Shown: positions 35,350 to 43,954, counted from the first letter of the stretch. The stretch is 57,933 nucleotides of DNA from Robbsia andropogonis (GCF_000970345.1 NZ_LAQU01000028.1:1-57933); one strand, 5' to 3'. Translations and numbers: made by a program. Notes: generated by a model not told the origin, from the letters alone.

Positions 35350-36702
35350 ATGGGGCGCCGCTCGCACAGTCAAACCCTGTCCATGTGGGCAAACGGCGAT
35401 TTTGTCGGACGCTGGACCATCGGTGCGGATGGCAAATCCGAGCTGCAATACGATACGGCGTGGCAACAATCCGCACGTGGGCGACCGATATCCGTTTCAT
35501 TGCCCTTTAACCTGCACAACGAGCCATTGAAGGGCGCGCGTGTATCCCACTACTTCGATGGCCTGCTGCCGGATAGCGAAACGATTCGAAAACGGGTCGC
35601 GGCGCGTTTCAAGACGGGCTCCATCGCGACGTTCGATCTCCTGGCGGCGATTGGTCGCGACTGCGTTGGTGCGTTGCAGCTTTTGCCGGACGACGCCGTG
35701 CCGGAGGGAGTGGGCAAGATTGAGGGCATCGTTGTTGACGAAGAAGCCATCGAGCGGCACTTGCTCGAAGTTGTCAGTCCCGATCGTTTCGCCGCGGCGA
35801 AGGACCCTGACGACGATTTCCGCATCTCGCTGGCTGGCGCGCAAGAGAAGGACGCCTTTCTCTGGTGGGATGGGCAATGGATGAAGCCGCGTGGCGCCAC
35901 GCCGACCACCCACATCCTCAAGCTCCCGATTGGCATGGTGGGCGGGCGCAAAGCTGACTTCACGACATCGGTGGACAATGAGTGGCTGTGCCTGCGACTA
36001 CTGAAGGAATACGGCCTCCCTACCGCGGACGCACGCATTGCGACATTTGGCACACAACGGGTGCTCGTGGTCGAGCGTTTCGACCGCGTGCGCTCCCGCG
36101 ATGGAACGCAGCTTTTTCGGCTTATCCAGGAGGATTTTTGCCAGGCAACTGGCACGTCACCGCTGATCAAATACGAGAGCGAGGGCGGCCCGGGATTGCA
36201 GCAGATGTCCGCGCTATTGCTGCAATCGCAGCAAGCGGTGGACGACATGCGTACCCTCATGGCTTCCCAGATTCTCTTCTGGATGATGCGTGCGCCGGAC
36301 GGTCATGCCAAAAACTTCAGCATCCAGCTGCTCGCCGGCGGCGTAAGCAGTTTCAAGCTGACGCCATTGTATGACGTGATGTCCGCTTACCCGGTCATGG
36401 GTGACGGGCCAAATCAATGGGCGGAGCAAGAAATCAAACTGGCAATGGCGTTGCTCGGGAAAAATAAGCACTATCACGTGCATAAGATTGCGCGACGGCA
36501 TTTCAACAGCACGGCCAAGAAAATGGGCTACGGTAACAGTGCGGAGCCGCTGCTACAAGAGATCATCACGCGCACACCCGAGGTGGTGGAGAAAGTCCGC
36601 GCGGACCTGCCACCGGGGTTTTCCGAGCAAGTTGCGGACAAAGTGTTGTCTGGCGTTCTCGCGGCGATGCGCACGCTGGAGCGTATGCCTACGGCGTCCT
36701 GA
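35350..36702 (+). CDS. hipA: HipA-like serine/threonine kinase toxin
   Basis: HipA-family kinases phosphorylate glutamyl-tRNA synthetase (GltX) in E. coli, stopping translation and giving persistence. The 450-aa product has the N-subdomain (LSMWANGDFVGRW, YFDGLLPDSETIRKRVAARF), the activation-loop block SLAGAQEKDAFLWW, the ATP motif PTTHILKLP, the catalytic loop DGHAKNFSI (Asp and Asn) and the metal Asp in LTPLYDVMSAYP. All key residues look present, so it is probably active. The ATG at 35350 is used; a GTG at 35344 overlapping the hipB stop is an alternative. Its last 14 bases overlap yjbQ on the other strand. The target in this species is not known. Confidence 0.9.
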   Translation: MGRRSHSQTLSMWANGDFVGRWTIGADGKSELQYDTAWQQSARGRPISVSLPFNLHNEPLKGARVSHYFDGLLPDSETIRKRVAARFKTGSIATFDLLAAIGRDCVGALQLLPDDAVPEGVGKIEGIVVDEEAIERHLLEVVSPDRFAAAKDPDDDFRISLAGAQEKDAFLWWDGQWMKPRGATPTTHILKLPIGMVGGRKADFTTSVDNEWLCLRLLKEYGLPTADARIATFGTQRVLVVERFDRVRSRDGTQLFRLIQEDFCQATGTSPLIKYESEGGPGLQQMSALLLQSQQAVDDMRTLMASQILFWMMRAPDGHAKNFSIQLLAGGVSSFKLTPLYDVMSAYPVMGDGPNQWAEQEIKLAMALLGKNKHYHVHKIARRHFNSTAKKMGYGNSAEPLLQEIITRTPEVVEKVRADLPPGFSEQVADKVLSGVLAAMRTLERMPTAS

Positions 36703-37174
36703 TATTCGGCAGGAAATGGAGTACCACCTCACGCTGATGGGTGGCATGCCGGTGTTCAAACAGATAGACGCCCTGCCAGGTCCCCAGCACCATCCGCCCT
36801 TGATCGACGGGAATTGATAGGTGTACCTGCGTCAACGCGGTACGTAGATGCGCCGGCATATCATCCGGTCCTTCGGTATCGTGCTGGTAAAGCGTGCCGG
36901 ATTCTGGCGCAATACGCGAGAAAAACGCTTCCAAATCAATCCGTACCGACGGATCGGCGTTCTCCTGGATCAGCAAGGATGCCGAGGTATGCCGACAGAA
37001 CACAGTCAACAGTCCGTCGCTGGCGGGTTGTGTATCCATGAAGCGACGCAATTGCGCGGTGATATCGATGAGCCCGCTTCCTTTAGTCTGCACGCGGATG
37101 TGGGCGATCGGACGCGCTTTTTGCGCATCGCTTGCGTGTGATATGGGGCTTGGGTCGTCATGTCGCGCGTTCAT
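36689..37174 (-). CDS. yjbQ: YjbQ/UPF0047 family protein
   Basis: This 161-aa protein belongs to the YjbQ family. It shows TKGSGLIDITAQLRRFM, LLTVFCRHTSASLLIQENADPSVRIDLEAFF, YQHDTEGPDDMPAHLRTAL and LSIPVDQGRMVLGTWQGVYLFEHR, with the conserved histidines that bind metal. Members show a weak thiamine-phosphate-synthase-like activity, but the real role is open. The start is the ATG at 37174; the frame upstream to 37330 is unrelated. It is tail-to-tail with hipA. Confidence 0.88.
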   Translation of the reverse strand: MNARHDDPSPISHASDAQKARPIAHIRVQTKGSGLIDITAQLRRFMDTQPASDGLLTVFCRHTSASLLIQENADPSVRIDLEAFFSRIAPESGTLYQHDTEGPDDMPAHLRTALTQVHLSIPVDQGRMVLGTWQGVYLFEHRHATHQREVVLHFLPNIRTP

Positions 37175-37248
37175 GGAGCGCTCCTGGGGCGCGGTGCGAT
37201 ACCGCGCGGTTGAGTGTGGCGGCTTGCGCGTTGCAATGTGACATCCGT

Positions 37249-38037
37249 TCAGCGCGGCGGACGACGCTCGTAGGGCGCATCGTCGCGGCGATCTCCCGCC
37301 CGATTCCGCAGGCGTTGGCGCGTACGCCACGTCGCGGCGCCAATGGCCACCAAAATAATCAGCAATGCGCCGTTACGCAACAAACTGCCGTTGGATGGTC
37401 GTCCGTCCTGCGCCGCTTGCAATGCATTCCGCTCGGCGGTGGGCTGTGTGCTGGCATCGGACACAGAGGCAGCCGATGCTGCCGCGCCAGCTGTCTCGCT
37501 CGTCGTAGTTCCGAAGGCGGCATCGGGGGATACCGGGACCAGGTTGTTCGTAATTTGCGTAGGCGCGCCAAACTGCGTCTGCGCCGCCGTGGGTTGTGCA
37601 TTGGGGTCCTGCGCGGGCGGTGGCGGTGGCTGGTTGGACGCAGATGGCATCGATACGGCATTCGGCGCCGCGCCAGCCCCTACCGCTTGCATCCCAGCTG
37701 CATCGGTCTGCGCTCGATTAAGCGCTTTTGCATGCGTTTGCCAATCGTTGATCAGTTTCTCTACGCAACCTACATCCGTGCACGCATCACGCCGTGCCCG
37801 GAAATCAGCAACTTGGCCTTGCGAGAGCATTCCTGCCGCGGCCATTCGCTGCTGTTCCGCGTAAAGCGCGTCGTATTCGTGACCGACGATCGTGTAATCG
37901 CAAATCACACGTTGGCCCGGCACGCGTGCAGTACTGCAATTGACATCTGTCGCCGCATGTGCCGACGCGCTCAATCCGAATACCGTCCAAAAAATACAGC
38001 ACCAGGTTCGTTGTTGTAACACGGAAAAATCCAACAA
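37249..38037 (-). CDS. Secreted LprI-like Cys-rich protein with C-terminal membrane helix
   Basis: The 262-aa product begins with a signal peptide (residues about 1-28, cleavage near AHAATDV). Residues about 30-105 hold five cysteines in an LprI-like pattern (VNCSTARVPGQRVICDYTI, RDACTDVGCVEKLINDW). A long Ala/Pro/Gln-rich linker (about 110-215) leads to one membrane helix (LLRNGALLIILVAIGAATW) and a very basic tail (RTRQRLRNR). It should thus be anchored in the inner membrane with its Cys domain in the periplasm. It is divergent from the stressosome operon with 256 bases between, so it might share control with it. Function unknown. It is the second LprI-like protein in the window. Confidence 0.7.
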   Translation of the reverse strand: MLDFSVLQQRTWCCIFWTVFGLSASAHAATDVNCSTARVPGQRVICDYTIVGHEYDALYAEQQRMAAAGMLSQGQVADFRARRDACTDVGCVEKLINDWQTHAKALNRAQTDAAGMQAVGAGAAPNAVSMPSASNQPPPPPAQDPNAQPTAAQTQFGAPTQITNNLVPVSPDAAFGTTTSETAGAAASAASVSDASTQPTAERNALQAAQDGRPSNGSLLRNGALLIILVAIGAATWRTRQRLRNRAGDRRDDAPYERRPPR

Positions 38038-38293
38038 AGAAAAGGGAGTCTCTCACGATATCCGATTTGCCGGAGCGATGCAGCTCGCCTATTGACGCGT
38101 CGTTGATGCAGCAGCGACGCGCAAGACAGCGCATACTCTCTCGCTATCCAAAAAATCCGGGATAGAATGCTTTGCCGTCGTTGAACCACCTTCGTGATAT
38201 ACATGTCTCGAGAAGGGTAAAAAGCGATCAGGTATTCGTACGACTCGCGTATCCACGCGATGATAAAAGCCCGGCGGCCCCCAGGAGCCCATT

Positions 38294-39157
38294 TTGCAAG
38301 CCAATAAAAGCCTTGAACAATTCTTGACCACTGAAGAAGAGAACATACTGAAAGAGTGGGTGGCGGTGCAGTTGGGGGGGAACGCCCAGCGTGGTTTGAT
38401 CTCCGAGTCCGAGGTGAGGGAAGCGAGCCGTTCCTTTCTCTCGTTGTTTACCAAGGCAGTGACGCGCGATTACGATGCGTCTCTCAGCGGTGAAAACTGG
38501 GATGCGTTGAAATCGCATCTGGTGACCGTGTCTGGGCACCGTGCAACGCAGGGTTTCACGCCGTCCGAGACGGCGATGTTTGTTTTCTCGCTGAAAGAGC
38601 CACTGTTCAAGGCGCTGCGTGCGCGTGTCGTCGAAGCCGATGCGCTGACCGATGCGTTGTGGAAGTTGACGATCACAATCGATAAGCTGGGCCTCTTGAC
38701 GGTGGAGGCGTATCAGGCCACGCGTCAGCGCATCATCGAGCGCCAGCAACAGGAGTTGCTGGATCTGACAACGCCGGTTGTCCGCTTGTGGGATTCCGTG
38801 GTTGCCTTACCACTGATCGGTACGCTGGACAGCGAGCGTACGCAAGTGGTTATGGAGAGCCTGCTGGAATCGATCGTTGCCAATGAAGCCGCGATTGCCA
38901 TTATCGATATCACGGGTGTGCCCACCGTCGATACCTTGGTTGCGCAACATTTATTGAAAACTGTGGCGGCGGCGCACTTGATGGGCGCCGAGTGCATCAT
39001 CAGCGGTATTCGCCCGCAGATCGCGCAAACCATTGTGCACCTGGGCGTCGACCTTGGTAACGTGGTGACGAAGGCGACATTGGAAGATGCGCTGAAGCTG
39101 GCTTTGAAGCGTGTGGGAATGAATATCGTCCGCGAACAGCGCGTGGAAGCCAGATAA
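38294..39157 (+). CDS. rsbR: Stressosome sensor protein RsbR
   Basis: RsbR builds, with RsbS, the stressosome core that holds RsbT until stress. The 287-aa protein has an RsbRD-type N-terminal sensor domain (FLTTEEENILKEWV, SESEVREASRSFLSLF, residues about 8-150) and a C-terminal STAS domain from about 160: TPVVRLWDSVVALPLIGTLD, AIIDITGVPTVDTLVAQHL, ECIISGIRPQIAQTIVHLG. Threonines are present in the VDT and IAQT positions, the likely phosphorylation sites by motif; which matches which site elsewhere I cannot settle. The start is a TTG at 38294 with CAGGAG eight bases before it. It leads a five-gene operon with very short spacers. Confidence 0.88.
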   Translation: MQANKSLEQFLTTEEENILKEWVAVQLGGNAQRGLISESEVREASRSFLSLFTKAVTRDYDASLSGENWDALKSHLVTVSGHRATQGFTPSETAMFVFSLKEPLFKALRARVVEADALTDALWKLTITIDKLGLLTVEAYQATRQRIIERQQQELLDLTTPVVRLWDSVVALPLIGTLDSERTQVVMESLLESIVANEAAIAIIDITGVPTVDTLVAQHLLKTVAAAHLMGAECIISGIRPQIAQTIVHLGVDLGNVVTKATLEDALKLALKRVGMNIVREQRVEAR

Positions 39158-39162
39158 GCACC

Positions 39163-39546
39163 ATGGAAAAAATTCCGGTTCTGCGTCTGGGCAATTTCCT
39201 GCTCGTTTCCATCCAGGTGGAACTGCATGACGAGCTAGCACTCTCCCTACAGGATGACTTGGCGGCGCAGATTACGGCACACAAGGCGAAGGGGGTGTTA
39301 ATAGACATTTCGGCGCTTGAAATCGTCGATTCGTTTATTGGCAGGATTCTCGGTCATATCGCGGCGATGTCGAAAATCATGGACGCCGCCACGGTCCTGG
39401 TCGGCATGCGGCCGGCAGTTGCCATTACGCTTGTCGAATTGGGCATGCCATTGACAGGGATTTCCACGGCGTTGAATATCGACAAAGGAATGGCACTGTT
39501 ACGTTCCCGTGTTGGTGACGCGGGAGACCCGTCATCGTCAGCGTAA
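39163..39546 (+). CDS. rsbS: Stressosome scaffold protein RsbS
   Basis: The 127-aa protein is a single STAS domain: LRLGNFLLVSIQVELHDEL, VLIDISALEIVDSFIGRIL, TVLVGMRPAVAITLVELGM. Ser57 in the VDSF motif corresponds to the serine phosphorylated by RsbT (Ser59 in Bacillus). RsbS forms the stressosome core with RsbR. It starts six bases after rsbR and its 3' end overlaps rsbT. The tail after about residue 115 is short and polar. Confidence 0.92.
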   Translation: MEKIPVLRLGNFLLVSIQVELHDELALSLQDDLAAQITAHKAKGVLIDISALEIVDSFIGRILGHIAAMSKIMDAATVLVGMRPAVAITLVELGMPLTGISTALNIDKGMALLRSRVGDAGDPSSSA

Positions 39547-39944
39547 ACAGCGTCAAGGTTGATATCACGACGGCCGAGCAGGCCAGCGCCGCGCGGCGTT
39601 TGGTGCAGGACTGGGCAACGAAGCTTGGCTTTAGCGCCATTGACAAGACGAAGTTTGTAACGGCAGCGTCCGAGCTGGCGCGCAATACCTTGGTCCATGG
39701 CGGCGGTGGATACATGGATCTGACCGAATGCAACGTTAATGGTCGAATTGGCTTGCAAGCGGTTTTTCAAGACAGCGGTCGCGGTATTGCGAACATCGAC
39801 CAAGCGCTCGAAGACGGTTATAGCACTGCAAAGAGTCTGGGTTTGGGATTGGGTGGCGCAAAACGCCTTGTCAACGAGTTCTCCATCAGGAGCGAGGTTG
39901 GCGTAGGCACTACAGTGAGCATTACGCAGTGGAAACGACGGTAA
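39534..39944 (+). CDS. rsbT: Serine-protein kinase RsbT, start codon unclear
   Basis: RsbT phosphorylates RsbR and RsbS and, once released, acts on its partner. The product is a GHKL ATPase: N-box SELARNTLVHGGGG, G1 box DSGRGIANIDQALEDGYST and SLGLGLGGAKRLVNEF. The family's first strand (VSVNSVKVDITTAEQASAARRLVQDW) is encoded, but the frame upstream of a TTG at 39600 has no ATG, GTG or TTG; it is bounded by a stop near 39516. The coordinates given begin at an in-frame ATC at 39534, giving 136 aa, the usual length. Starting at 39600 would remove the first strand. ATC initiation or coupling with rsbS is possible. The end overlaps the next gene by 16 bases. Confidence 0.8.
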   Translation: MVSVNSVKVDITTAEQASAARRLVQDWATKLGFSAIDKTKFVTAASELARNTLVHGGGGYMDLTECNVNGRIGLQAVFQDSGRGIANIDQALEDGYSTAKSLGLGLGGAKRLVNEFSIRSEVGVGTTVSITQWKRR

Positions 39945-40930
39945 TCGTCGACGACGCGACAGGCGTCGCCGAGGCGCGACGTGCAGCCGCCAAAATGGCT
40001 GAATGGGTTGGCTTGCCTGATAAATTGCACGGAGAAGTGGCGTTGGTGGTCTCTGAAGCCGCCAGTAATATCGTCAAATATGCGCAGCGGGGGGAAATAC
40101 TGCTGCGCGCCACGATGTACTCCGGCGCGGTCACGTCGCTTGAAATGCTGGCGGTGGACAAGGGGCCGGGCATCCGCAATATCGACGAAGCCATGCGCGA
40201 TGGCCATTCCACGGGTGGCAGTTTGGGCGCGGGACTTGGCACCATGAAGCGCCGGGCGTCGTTTTTTGATCTTTATTCACTGCCCGAGCGTGGCACCGCC
40301 GTGCTTGCGCAATTCTCCGCCGGCCGCACCGAATCAACAACGTTGCCGGGCTTTGTCGTTGGTGCGCGGGCGACGCCCCGCGCGGGACAGGACATGTGCG
40401 GCGACGCGTGGGCCGTATCGCTTCGCGGCGACGCGCTGTGGGTAACAATTCTAGACGGTCTAGGACACGGCCCACTCGCCCACCAAGCGTCGAATCAGGG
40501 GCTTGATTATTTTCGCGGACCTGCCGTTTTCGATACGCCCGAAGCGTTGGCGCAGCAACTGCATGCGGCTTTGAAGGGCACGCGTGGCGCCGTGGTGGGG
40601 CTGGCGAAGATCGCGCCGAAGGAGCGATTGCTGCGTTTTACGGGCATCGGCAACATTCTTGCCGGCGTATTTACCGCCCGCACCGCGACACGTCTGCTCT
40701 CTACCGATGGTACCGTCGGATATATGATGCAGCGAGTCAGGCCGACGCAGGCTGACTGGAACGCGAAAAGTGTGTACATCGCCAGCACCGATGGATTGTC
40801 CACGCGCTGGACCCTGAATGGACATCCTGATCTGTTGGAACACCATCCGAGCCTTATTGCCGCGGTGCTGCACCGTGATTTTGCAAGGGATACCGACGAC
40901 GCCACCGTGGTGGTCGTTAAAGAGGCTTAG
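39929..40930 (+). CDS. RsbT-like ATPase fused to PP2C/SpoIIE phosphatase (RsbX-like)
   Basis: The 333-aa product combines two domains. Residues about 1-130 are a GHKL ATPase (VSEAASNIVKYAQRGE, DKGPGIRNIDEAMRDGHST, SLGAGLGTMKRR). Residues about 145-333 are a PP2C-type phosphatase of the SpoIIE/RsbX kind, with metal Asp motifs GQDMCGDAW, LDGLGHGPLAHQAS, STDGLSTRW and DDATVVVVK. In stressosome operons RsbX removes phosphates from RsbR and RsbS and resets the system; the ATPase half resembles RsbT itself, so one chain could both add and remove phosphate. The start is a GTG at 39929 inside rsbT; no better one exists. It is followed three bases later by the hybrid kinase gene. Confidence 0.88.
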   Translation: METTVIVDDATGVAEARRAAAKMAEWVGLPDKLHGEVALVVSEAASNIVKYAQRGEILLRATMYSGAVTSLEMLAVDKGPGIRNIDEAMRDGHSTGGSLGAGLGTMKRRASFFDLYSLPERGTAVLAQFSAGRTESTTLPGFVVGARATPRAGQDMCGDAWAVSLRGDALWVTILDGLGHGPLAHQASNQGLDYFRGPAVFDTPEALAQQLHAALKGTRGAVVGLAKIAPKERLLRFTGIGNILAGVFTARTATRLLSTDGTVGYMMQRVRPTQADWNAKSVYIASTDGLSTRWTLNGHPDLLEHHPSLIAAVLHRDFARDTDDATVVVVKEA

Positions 40931-40933
40931 TTC

Positions 40934-42604
40934 ATGCGCCACCGCATTGTGTCCGTCCAGATCACGTCGATCCTCAGTCTCGTCTCCATACGGGACCGGT
41001 CGAGGCAGATCGCTGAACTGTTCGGTCTGGAAGAAATCCAGCGCACACGCTTTACCACCGCGATTTCCGAGATCGCACGCAACGCAATTCAATATGCTCA
41101 GGGGGGAACCCTGACATTTTTTGTCGGCGAGGCGAGCAGCGCAAAAGGCGTTCAATGTGTCAGCGCGGAAATCATCGATACCGGGCCCGGCATCGACAAT
41201 GTCGCCTTGCTCGTCAATGCGCGTCATCCATCGTTGATATCCGGCGGAGTGGGAATCCCGGGCACGCGTCGCCTTGTCGATGATTTTTGGATCGAATCTG
41301 TTCGCGGTGACGGCACGCAGGTGGGCATCGAGATGTACTTGCCTCGTGAAGTGCCGTTGTACTCGGTGACACAGATCAACGAGATTGTCGGGCAGATGGC
41401 GCGCAAGAAACCGCAGACGCCCATCGAGGCCATCGAACAGCAGAACCATGAAATGCTGCTCACCCTTGACGAACTGCGCCGAAGCAAGGCCGAACTCGAA
41501 GTCGCCGACGACCGCAAGAACGAATTCCTGGCAATGCTTGCGCATGAATTGCGCAATCCGCTCGCAGCCATCAGCTTGTCATTGGAACTTGGGGCGAAGA
41601 CGGGCAATACCAAGGACGCGTTTGCCGTCATCGGTCGGCAGACGGCACACCTGTCGCGTCTGGTCGCCGATTTGCTCGATGTCTCGCGGGTCACACGCGG
41701 CAAGGTGGATTTACGCACCGAGATCGCGGATTTGAACGCCATTGTCGCGGGGGCGATCGAGATGACCTATCCTGAATTCGAGAGACGGGGGCATTCGATC
41801 GCATTCACGCCGCCCGCGTCACCGGTGATTGTTCGCGTGGATGTTGCGCGAATGAAGCAGGTGTTTGGCAATATTCTGCATAACGCCGCGCGCTACACGC
41901 CACAGTCGGACAAGGTGTCGATCAACATCACGGTCAACGACAGCGCGGCCTCCGTTACCGTGGAGGACAACGGCATGGGCATCAGTCCGCTGATGCTGCC
42001 GCGCGTATTCGACCTGTTTGCGCAGGAGTTCAACAACGTCAACCGACAGGAAGCCGGATTGGGCATTGGTTTGACATTGGTGCAGCGTCTAGTGTCCGAT
42101 CATGGGGGACATGTCTCGGCATACAGTGCCGGCACGGGGACCGGAAGCCGTTTCACCGTCGAGCTGCCGATTGTGAACGAGTCATTGCCGAAAGCACTTG
42201 CGCCAACCAGTTTGCCGCCGTTGCCGACCGGGCTGACTGTCATGTTGGTGGATGACAACCAGGATGCGGTCAGCGCATTGGCCGCCCTGCTCGAGTTGGA
42301 AGGTTGCACCTGCCTGACTGCCTACGATGGCGCGAGCGCCTTGGCACTGAATGCGAAGCATCCTGCCCAGGTTTATATTATCGATATCGGTCTACCCGAT
42401 ATGACCGGCTTCGATCTGTCCACGGCGCTACGACAGGCCGCCACCCAGTCTCCGCAACGTTATCCGCCGCGTGCAACCCACATCGCTCTGAGCGGCTATT
42501 CGTCTAAGGAATTCCACGTGAAGGCCAGCGAGGTAGGGTTCGATCATTACTTCTCTAAGCCGCTGCCGATAGACGGTATGTTGTCGATCCTGACGTCGCT
42601 CTAA
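40934..42604 (+). CDS. Hybrid histidine kinase with RsbT-like N-terminal ATPase and receiver
   Basis: The 556-aa soluble protein has an unusual order. Residues about 1-135 are an RsbT-like GHKL domain (ISEIARNAIQYAQGG, DTGPGIDNVALLV, GIPGTRRLVDDFW), then a helical linker, a dimerisation/His domain (EFLAMLAHELRNPLAAISLSL, His near 202), a catalytic ATPase domain (NILHNAARYTPQS, VEDNGMGIS, GLGIGLTLVQRLV) and a C-terminal receiver (LVDDNQDAV, phospho-Asp in YIIDIGLPDMTG, switch Ser in ALSGYSS, Lys in FSKPLP). It is the last gene of the stressosome operon. The likely idea is that the N-terminal domain docks on RsbR/RsbS and controls the kinase. No sensor or membrane part exists, so input must come through that domain. 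Confidence 0.9.
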   Translation: MRHRIVSVQITSILSLVSIRDRSRQIAELFGLEEIQRTRFTTAISEIARNAIQYAQGGTLTFFVGEASSAKGVQCVSAEIIDTGPGIDNVALLVNARHPSLISGGVGIPGTRRLVDDFWIESVRGDGTQVGIEMYLPREVPLYSVTQINEIVGQMARKKPQTPIEAIEQQNHEMLLTLDELRRSKAELEVADDRKNEFLAMLAHELRNPLAAISLSLELGAKTGNTKDAFAVIGRQTAHLSRLVADLLDVSRVTRGKVDLRTEIADLNAIVAGAIEMTYPEFERRGHSIAFTPPASPVIVRVDVARMKQVFGNILHNAARYTPQSDKVSINITVNDSAASVTVEDNGMGISPLMLPRVFDLFAQEFNNVNRQEAGLGIGLTLVQRLVSDHGGHVSAYSAGTGTGSRFTVELPIVNESLPKALAPTSLPPLPTGLTVMLVDDNQDAVSALAALLELEGCTCLTAYDGASALALNAKHPAQVYIIDIGLPDMTGFDLSTALRQAATQSPQRYPPRATHIALSGYSSKEFHVKASEVGFDHYFSKPLPIDGMLSILTSL

Positions 42605-42667
42605 TCCAGATCGAAAGAAGTGGCGTGACGCGGAGTAGAAAATACTAATATTAATCGGTAATTGAGC

Positions 42668-42689
42668 ATCTATTTGTCTAAAAATAGAT
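42668..42689. promoter_or_regulatory. AT-rich inverted repeat between stressosome operon and desulfurase
   Basis: ATCTATTT-GTCTAA-AAATAGAT is an 8-base inverted repeat in an AT-rich gap. It might be a weak terminator of the stressosome operon or an operator for the gene at 42776; a clear U-tract is missing, so an operator is slightly favoured. Confidence 0.35.
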
Positions 42690-42775
42690 AAATGACATCA
42701 AATCGGAAAATTTTTTGCTGTCCGCCGGACGTACTATTTTTCGCATGAATCAGCCCATGTAAAAAGGACGCCCCA

Positions 42776-43954
42776 ATGTCATCAAAGCCTGTCTATCTGG
42801 ACTACGCCGCTACCACGCCAGTGGACCCTGAAGTGATCCCGGCCTTGATTGCATGCCTTGGGCCCGATGGCGTATTTGGCAATCCGGCATCTCACTCACA
42901 CAGTAGCGGTAACCGTGCAAAGGCGGCGGTCGAGCAAGCGCGGCGGGAAGTTGCGGCGCTGATTGGTGCGGTGCATACGGATGTGATTTGGACTTCCGGC
43001 GCCACCGAATCGAATAACCTGGCGCTCAAGGGCCTGGCGGAAAAAGTGCTGGCGGACGGGACTCCTTGTCACATCATCACCAGTTGTCTGGAACACAAGG
43101 CAATTCTGGATACGGTCACGCACCTCGAGACGCTAGGTGTCGAGGCCACGCGACTGATGCCAGACGCCACCGGCGCGATCACCGCCGACGCGGTGGCCAA
43201 CGCCATGCGCCCACACACCCGCATGGTTTCGTTAATGATCGTCAATAATGAAATTGGCACATTGACGGATGTGGCGGCAGTCGCAAAGGTCGCACACGCT
43301 GGCGGTGCGTTGCTCCATGTGGATGCCGCCCAGGGCTTGGGCAAGGTTGACATCGACGTGGTCCGTGACGGTATCGACTTGCTCTCCATGTCGGCGCACA
43401 AGATTTATGGTCCCAAGGGCATTGGCGCTTTGTACGTGAAGGGCGCCATCAAGGACCAGATTGGTGCGCAGATACACGGCGGAGGTCACGAACAAGGACT
43501 TCGTTCGGGTACGCTGGCCACGCATCAGATCGTTGGCATGGGCAGCGCATGTGCGGTAGCACAAAGGCGGCTCGCAGAAGATCATGCACATATCGCAGCC
43601 TTGAACCGGCAATTGCTGCGCGGGCTTGCCGATGTTCCGGCAATCCGCCGCAACGGTGCCGCGGCGACCTGTATCCCGAATATTATTAGCTTGTGCATCG
43701 ATCTGCCGGGGTTCATGCCGATGTTGCTTGGTGGCGAACTGGAGGTGTCGAGTACGTCCGCGTGTAATTCGGCGTCTGGCGCGGTGTCACACGTGCTGAC
43801 CGGCATTGGTCTGACGACTGAAGCGGCATCGCGTTCCGTTCGGATCAGCCTCGGCCGCTTTACAACAGTTGCAGACGTCGAGCGGGCTGTCCAATGCGTA
43901 CGCAATACGCTGGCGTTTTGTACGCCGGTGAAATCGATGGCATCGGTGGCATAG
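42776..43954 (+). CDS. Cysteine desulfurase (IscS/NifS type)
   Basis: This PLP enzyme takes sulfur from cysteine as a persulfide. The 392-aa product shows VYLDYAATTPVDP, FGNPASHSHSSG, TSGATESNNLALKG, the PLP lysine in SMSAHKIYGPKGIGALY, RSGTLATHQIVGMG, and the catalytic cysteine in SSTSACNSASGAVSHVL. These are group I (IscS/NifS) features. AAGGA precedes the ATG. It stands alone; no iscU, iscR or hscBA is adjacent, so it is probably a second desulfurase serving a special pathway such as tRNA thiolation or a metalloenzyme, not the housekeeping isc operon. It lacks the long C-terminal tail of typical IscS. Confidence 0.88.
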   Translation: MSSKPVYLDYAATTPVDPEVIPALIACLGPDGVFGNPASHSHSSGNRAKAAVEQARREVAALIGAVHTDVIWTSGATESNNLALKGLAEKVLADGTPCHIITSCLEHKAILDTVTHLETLGVEATRLMPDATGAITADAVANAMRPHTRMVSLMIVNNEIGTLTDVAAVAKVAHAGGALLHVDAAQGLGKVDIDVVRDGIDLLSMSAHKIYGPKGIGALYVKGAIKDQIGAQIHGGGHEQGLRSGTLATHQIVGMGSACAVAQRRLAEDHAHIAALNRQLLRGLADVPAIRRNGAAATCIPNIISLCIDLPGFMPMLLGGELEVSSTSACNSASGAVSHVLTGIGLTTEAASRSVRISLGRFTTVADVERAVQCVRNTLAFCTPVKSMASVA

